From NCBI GenBank assembly GCA_028818995.1, contig JAPPMR010000516.1, positions 1 to 7,586 of the forward strand: DNA of 7,586 nucleotides. Reading direction: 5' to 3'. The DNA comes from Candidatus Poribacteria bacterium (GTDB lineage Bacteria > Poribacteria > WGA-4E > WGA-3G). This document shows, piece by piece, positions 5,420 to 7,586 of this stretch. How positions within the stretch are numbered: the stretch's first letter is position 1; each line of letters opens with the position of its first letter. The translations under genes and the position numbers were made by a program. The notes beneath the pieces are model-generated. The model was not told the origin of the DNA and ran no database searches. It saw nothing but the letters and a program-made list of their open reading frames with translations.

Positions 5420-7348
5420 ATGAATACTCAGGGAAGTCCAATTTCATCCACACGCATCACGGGACGTTCGCTTCTGTTGGGCGTTTTACTCATTCCTATA
5501 AATGTGTATTGGATGACGATAGTTGAGGTCAAGTATTATTCTCTTGACGGTTCATGCCTTCCCTTATTTATCCAACCTGTTTTCATAATGTTTGTGTGTG
5601 TCGCTGCAAACTTTATATTGAGACGTATTTCACCGCAACAGATGTTACAACAGGGAGAGTTGCTTACTGTTTACATCATGGTTGCGATCTCCTGCACGTT
5701 TGCTGGTCACGACACGATGCAGAATATGTTTGGGAGTATCGCGCACCCCTTCCGATTTGCGACAGAAGAAAATGAATGGCAGACGCTCTTTTTTCGGTAT
5801 CTGCCTTCGTGGCTGACAATTTCTGATCCCCAAAGCTTACAAGGATTTTATGAAGGAGAATCCAGTTTTTATACCAACCACAACTTCACTGTGTGGCTGA
5901 AACCCCTTCTGTTTTGGGGACTCTTTTTCCTTATCATGATGTTTATGATGCTTTGCATCAACACACTTGTTCGGAAGCGATGGGCAGAGCAGGAGAAGTT
6001 GGCATATCCGATTATACAACTACCGCTACGACTCTCGGAAGAGGGTGGCACTCGCTTGCTGAAAAATCGGATGATGTGGGCAGGTTTTAGCATCGCAGTA
6101 GTCATTGGCGTAATTAACGGTGTTCATTACCTGTTTCCGCAGTTTCCAGAGATACCTTATATAAAACGGACAGCTGTGTTTCAAAATATCTTCACGGAAC
6201 GCCCCTGGAGTGCAATCCGTGGGACGCGTATCTCTGTCTATCCATTTGCAGTTGGATTAGCATTTTTCCTGCCACTTGATCTATCGTTTTCGTGTTGGTT
6301 TTTCTTTGTAGTGCGGTTAGCAGAATATGTTATCGCAGCGGCACTTGGTACGCGCTATTTTCCTGCACTGAACGAACAGGCTTACGGGGCATGGGTTGCG
6401 CTTTTCCTACTTGCCATTTGGGTCACACGTCGTCATTTAACAGAGGTATTGAAAAAAGCTGTCGGCTTTAAATCACACTTAGACGATTCAGATGAACCGA
6501 TGCCTTATCGCGCTGCCTTGTTAGGTATTATCGGATCACTTATCGCTCTCGGAATTTTCGCGAACATAGCAGGGATGGCGTTATGGATTGCGGGTATTTT
6601 CTTTGGAATTTATTTCCTACTCTCTTTTGCGATAACACGTGTACGTGCTGAACTCGGCACACCACATGAAATTTACTTTGTCAACCCGCACGATATGTTA
6701 GCAATGGTAGGCGGGACTCGGCAGTTTGACACAAGCAGTCTCACGATTATGTCGCTATTCTATTGGTTCAATCGTGGTTACCGAAATCACCCAATGCCGA
6801 ATCAAATAGAAGCGTTTAAGTTGGCGGAATCGACTGGGATGGGAAACCGCCGTCTATGGGTAGCAATGTTAATTGCAATCGTGATAGGGATTTTAGCAAC
6901 TTTTTGGGCAAATCTTGACATCACCTTTCGGAACGGTGCAGTTGCAAAGGCAGGTGGATTCAAGGGATGGGTTGGCAGAGAGTCGTTTGGTCGGCTTCAA
7001 CGGTGGTTACATAATCCCTCTGAACCGAATCTAATCGGTATCGGATTTATGGGTATCGGGGCACTTTTAACGTTTGTGATGATGTATATGCGTATGCATT
7101 TCCTGTGGTGGCCCTTCCATCCAGCAGGTTACGCGCTTGCCATCAGTTTTGCGATGGATTATTTTTGGTTTGCTTTCTTCGTGGCGTGGTTTCTGAAATA
7201 CATGATTTTACGGCACGGTGGTTTGAGATTACATCGACGGGTGGCACCACTCTTTTTAGGATTAATTTTAGGTGATTATGTAATTGGAAGTACGTGGGCA
7301 ATTATTGGACCGCTATCTGGATTACGCACTTATAAAATTTTTATCTGA
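5420..7348 (+). CDS. Polytopic membrane protein, DUF6785/DUF6784 type
   Basis: This 642-residue protein is very hydrophobic, with roughly 12-15 membrane segments. Clear ones lie near residues 16-35, 48-67, 80-96, 160-182, 220-240, 272-310, 322-336, 365-406, 480-500, 536-556, 570-595 and 608-630. Polar loops include RKRWAEQEKLAYPIIQLP (185-202), RVRAELGTPHE (407-417) and FHPAGYALA (566-574). I recognise these as the pattern of the large DUF6785 (N-terminal) and DUF6784 (C-terminal) family, common in Poribacteria, Planctomycetes and Armatimonadetes and loosely like oligopeptide (OPT) transporters. No function has been shown for the family as far as I know; transport is inference. There is no cleavable signal peptide. 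It starts 29 bp after the methyltransferase/reductase gene with no terminator between, so the two are probably co-transcribed. The start codon lacks a Shine-Dalgarno sequence. Confidence 0.8.
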   Translation: MNTQGSPISSTRITGRSLLLGVLLIPINVYWMTIVEVKYYSLDGSCLPLFIQPVFIMFVCVAANFILRRISPQQMLQQGELLTVYIMVAISCTFAGHDTMQNMFGSIAHPFRFATEENEWQTLFFRYLPSWLTISDPQSLQGFYEGESSFYTNHNFTVWLKPLLFWGLFFLIMMFMMLCINTLVRKRWAEQEKLAYPIIQLPLRLSEEGGTRLLKNRMMWAGFSIAVVIGVINGVHYLFPQFPEIPYIKRTAVFQNIFTERPWSAIRGTRISVYPFAVGLAFFLPLDLSFSCWFFFVVRLAEYVIAAALGTRYFPALNEQAYGAWVALFLLAIWVTRRHLTEVLKKAVGFKSHLDDSDEPMPYRAALLGIIGSLIALGIFANIAGMALWIAGIFFGIYFLLSFAITRVRAELGTPHEIYFVNPHDMLAMVGGTRQFDTSSLTIMSLFYWFNRGYRNHPMPNQIEAFKLAESTGMGNRRLWVAMLIAIVIGILATFWANLDITFRNGAVAKAGGFKGWVGRESFGRLQRWLHNPSEPNLIGIGFMGIGALLTFVMMYMRMHFLWWPFHPAGYALAISFAMDYFWFAFFVAWFLKYMILRHGGLRLHRRVAPLFLGLILGDYVIGSTWAIIGPLSGLRTYKIFI

Positions 7349-7361
7349 TAAGTTTTTATAA
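7330..7361 (+). terminator. AT-rich inverted repeat over the stop codon, possible weak terminator
   Basis: TTATAAAA (7330-7337) and TTTTATAA (7354-7361) are perfect 8-bp inverted arms. Between them TTAT (7341-7344) and ATAA (7348-7351) can form an inner stem. The structure contains no stable GC pairs and covers the TGA of the membrane protein gene, so termination here is doubtful. It is the only candidate before the next gene. Confidence 0.25.
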
Positions 7362-7390
7362 CACCATTGACGAATATTCTTACACCTAAC

Positions 7391-7420
7391 TTGACTCGCA
7401 AAGATGTTTTATGATAACCT
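7391..7420 (+). promoter_or_regulatory. Possible promoter for the enolase-superfamily gene
   Basis: TTGACT (7391-7396, five of six consensus bases) is followed by an 18-bp spacer and TAACCT (7415-7420, four of six). It lies in the 182-bp gap, the longest spacer in the window, and would give a leader of about 100 bases. The -10 match is weak. No operator-like palindrome was seen nearby. Confidence 0.35.
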
Positions 7421-7514
7421 GTAAAGCATAATAGAGAGCAGCAACGCGAATAAAATGTTATTGAACTAATCGTAGAAGAGCATAAACCTCAAATGTTTAT
7501 TTCAATGGAAATTT

Positions 7515-7520
7515 AAGGAG
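7515..7520 (+). promoter_or_regulatory. Ribosome binding site of the enolase-superfamily gene
   Basis: AAGGAG ends ten bases before the ATG at 7531. It is one of only two strong Shine-Dalgarno sequences in the window and fixes the start of the last gene. Confidence 0.75.
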
Positions 7521-7530
7521 CTGCGACGTT

Positions 7531-7586
7531 ATGAAAATTACAAACATAGAATACCGTACCGTTTCCATCCCGTTTATTCCAGCGAT
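7531..7586 (+). CDS. N-terminus of a mandelate racemase/muconate lactonizing enzyme family protein (partial)
   Basis: Eighteen codons are present before the window ends: MKITNIEYRTVSIPFIPA. This is the typical first beta strand of mandelate racemase/muconate lactonizing enzyme proteins (enolase superfamily), which begin MKI(T/x)xIE followed by a short strand ending in P. The capping domain continues beyond the window and the catalytic barrel is absent, so neither the subgroup nor the substrate can be named. Family members are magnesium-dependent racemases, dehydratases or cycloisomerases acting on carboxylate substrates. The strong upstream Shine-Dalgarno sequence and the 182-bp spacer suggest a new transcription unit. 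Confidence 0.7.
   Translation, partial: MKITNIEYRTVSIPFIPA

Noticed and set aside
5554..5775. 73-residue + strand frame inside the membrane protein gene
   Set aside because: Out-of-frame shadow of the membrane protein coding sequence, with no motif or Shine-Dalgarno sequence.

Overview
All recognisable genes in this window lie on the + strand. The gene content suggests a bacterium of the Poribacteria/Planctomycetes type, with Candidatus Poribacteria as my best guess. The grounds are a large DUF6785/DUF6784-type polytopic membrane protein, an exported protein with dockerin repeats and a planctomycete-type cytochrome c region, and a mandelate racemase/muconate lactonizing enzyme homologue, in moderately AT-rich DNA. 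This is inference from family distribution; there is no marker gene here.

Layout: 1-66 looks like the last codons of an upstream gene with a five-residue periodicity typical of pentapeptide-repeat proteins. A near-consensus sigma70-type promoter (63-91) overlaps its stop codon and drives an SDR-family oxidoreductase (157-948) whose catalytic Tyr and Lys appear replaced. A degenerate heptanucleotide tandem repeat (1000-1027) sits just before a family 2 glycosyltransferase (1045-1752). Then comes an exported 537-residue protein (1801-3414) that joins a dockerin pair, a single CX4CH haem-binding cytochrome region and a copper monooxygenase module of the PHM/DBH type. A strong 13-bp hairpin (3462-3492) separates it from a fused homocysteine S-methyltransferase/methylenetetrahydrofolate reductase (3510-5390). 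That gene is followed after 29 bp by the DUF6785-type membrane protein (5420-7348). A 182-bp spacer with a possible promoter and a good Shine-Dalgarno sequence leads to the first 18 codons of an enolase-superfamily enzyme (7531 to the window end).

How the genes work together is only partly visible. The methionine/one-carbon fusion enzyme and the membrane protein are probably co-transcribed. The SDR, the glycosyltransferase and the copper protein are separated by spacers of 96 and 48 bp and need not be functionally linked. The most unusual item is the dockerin-cytochrome-PHM fusion. By comparison with animal PHM it keeps all six copper ligands and a key disulfide pair, and it carries its own candidate haem electron donor. 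No tRNA, rRNA, CRISPR array, transposase or other clear mobile element was seen.
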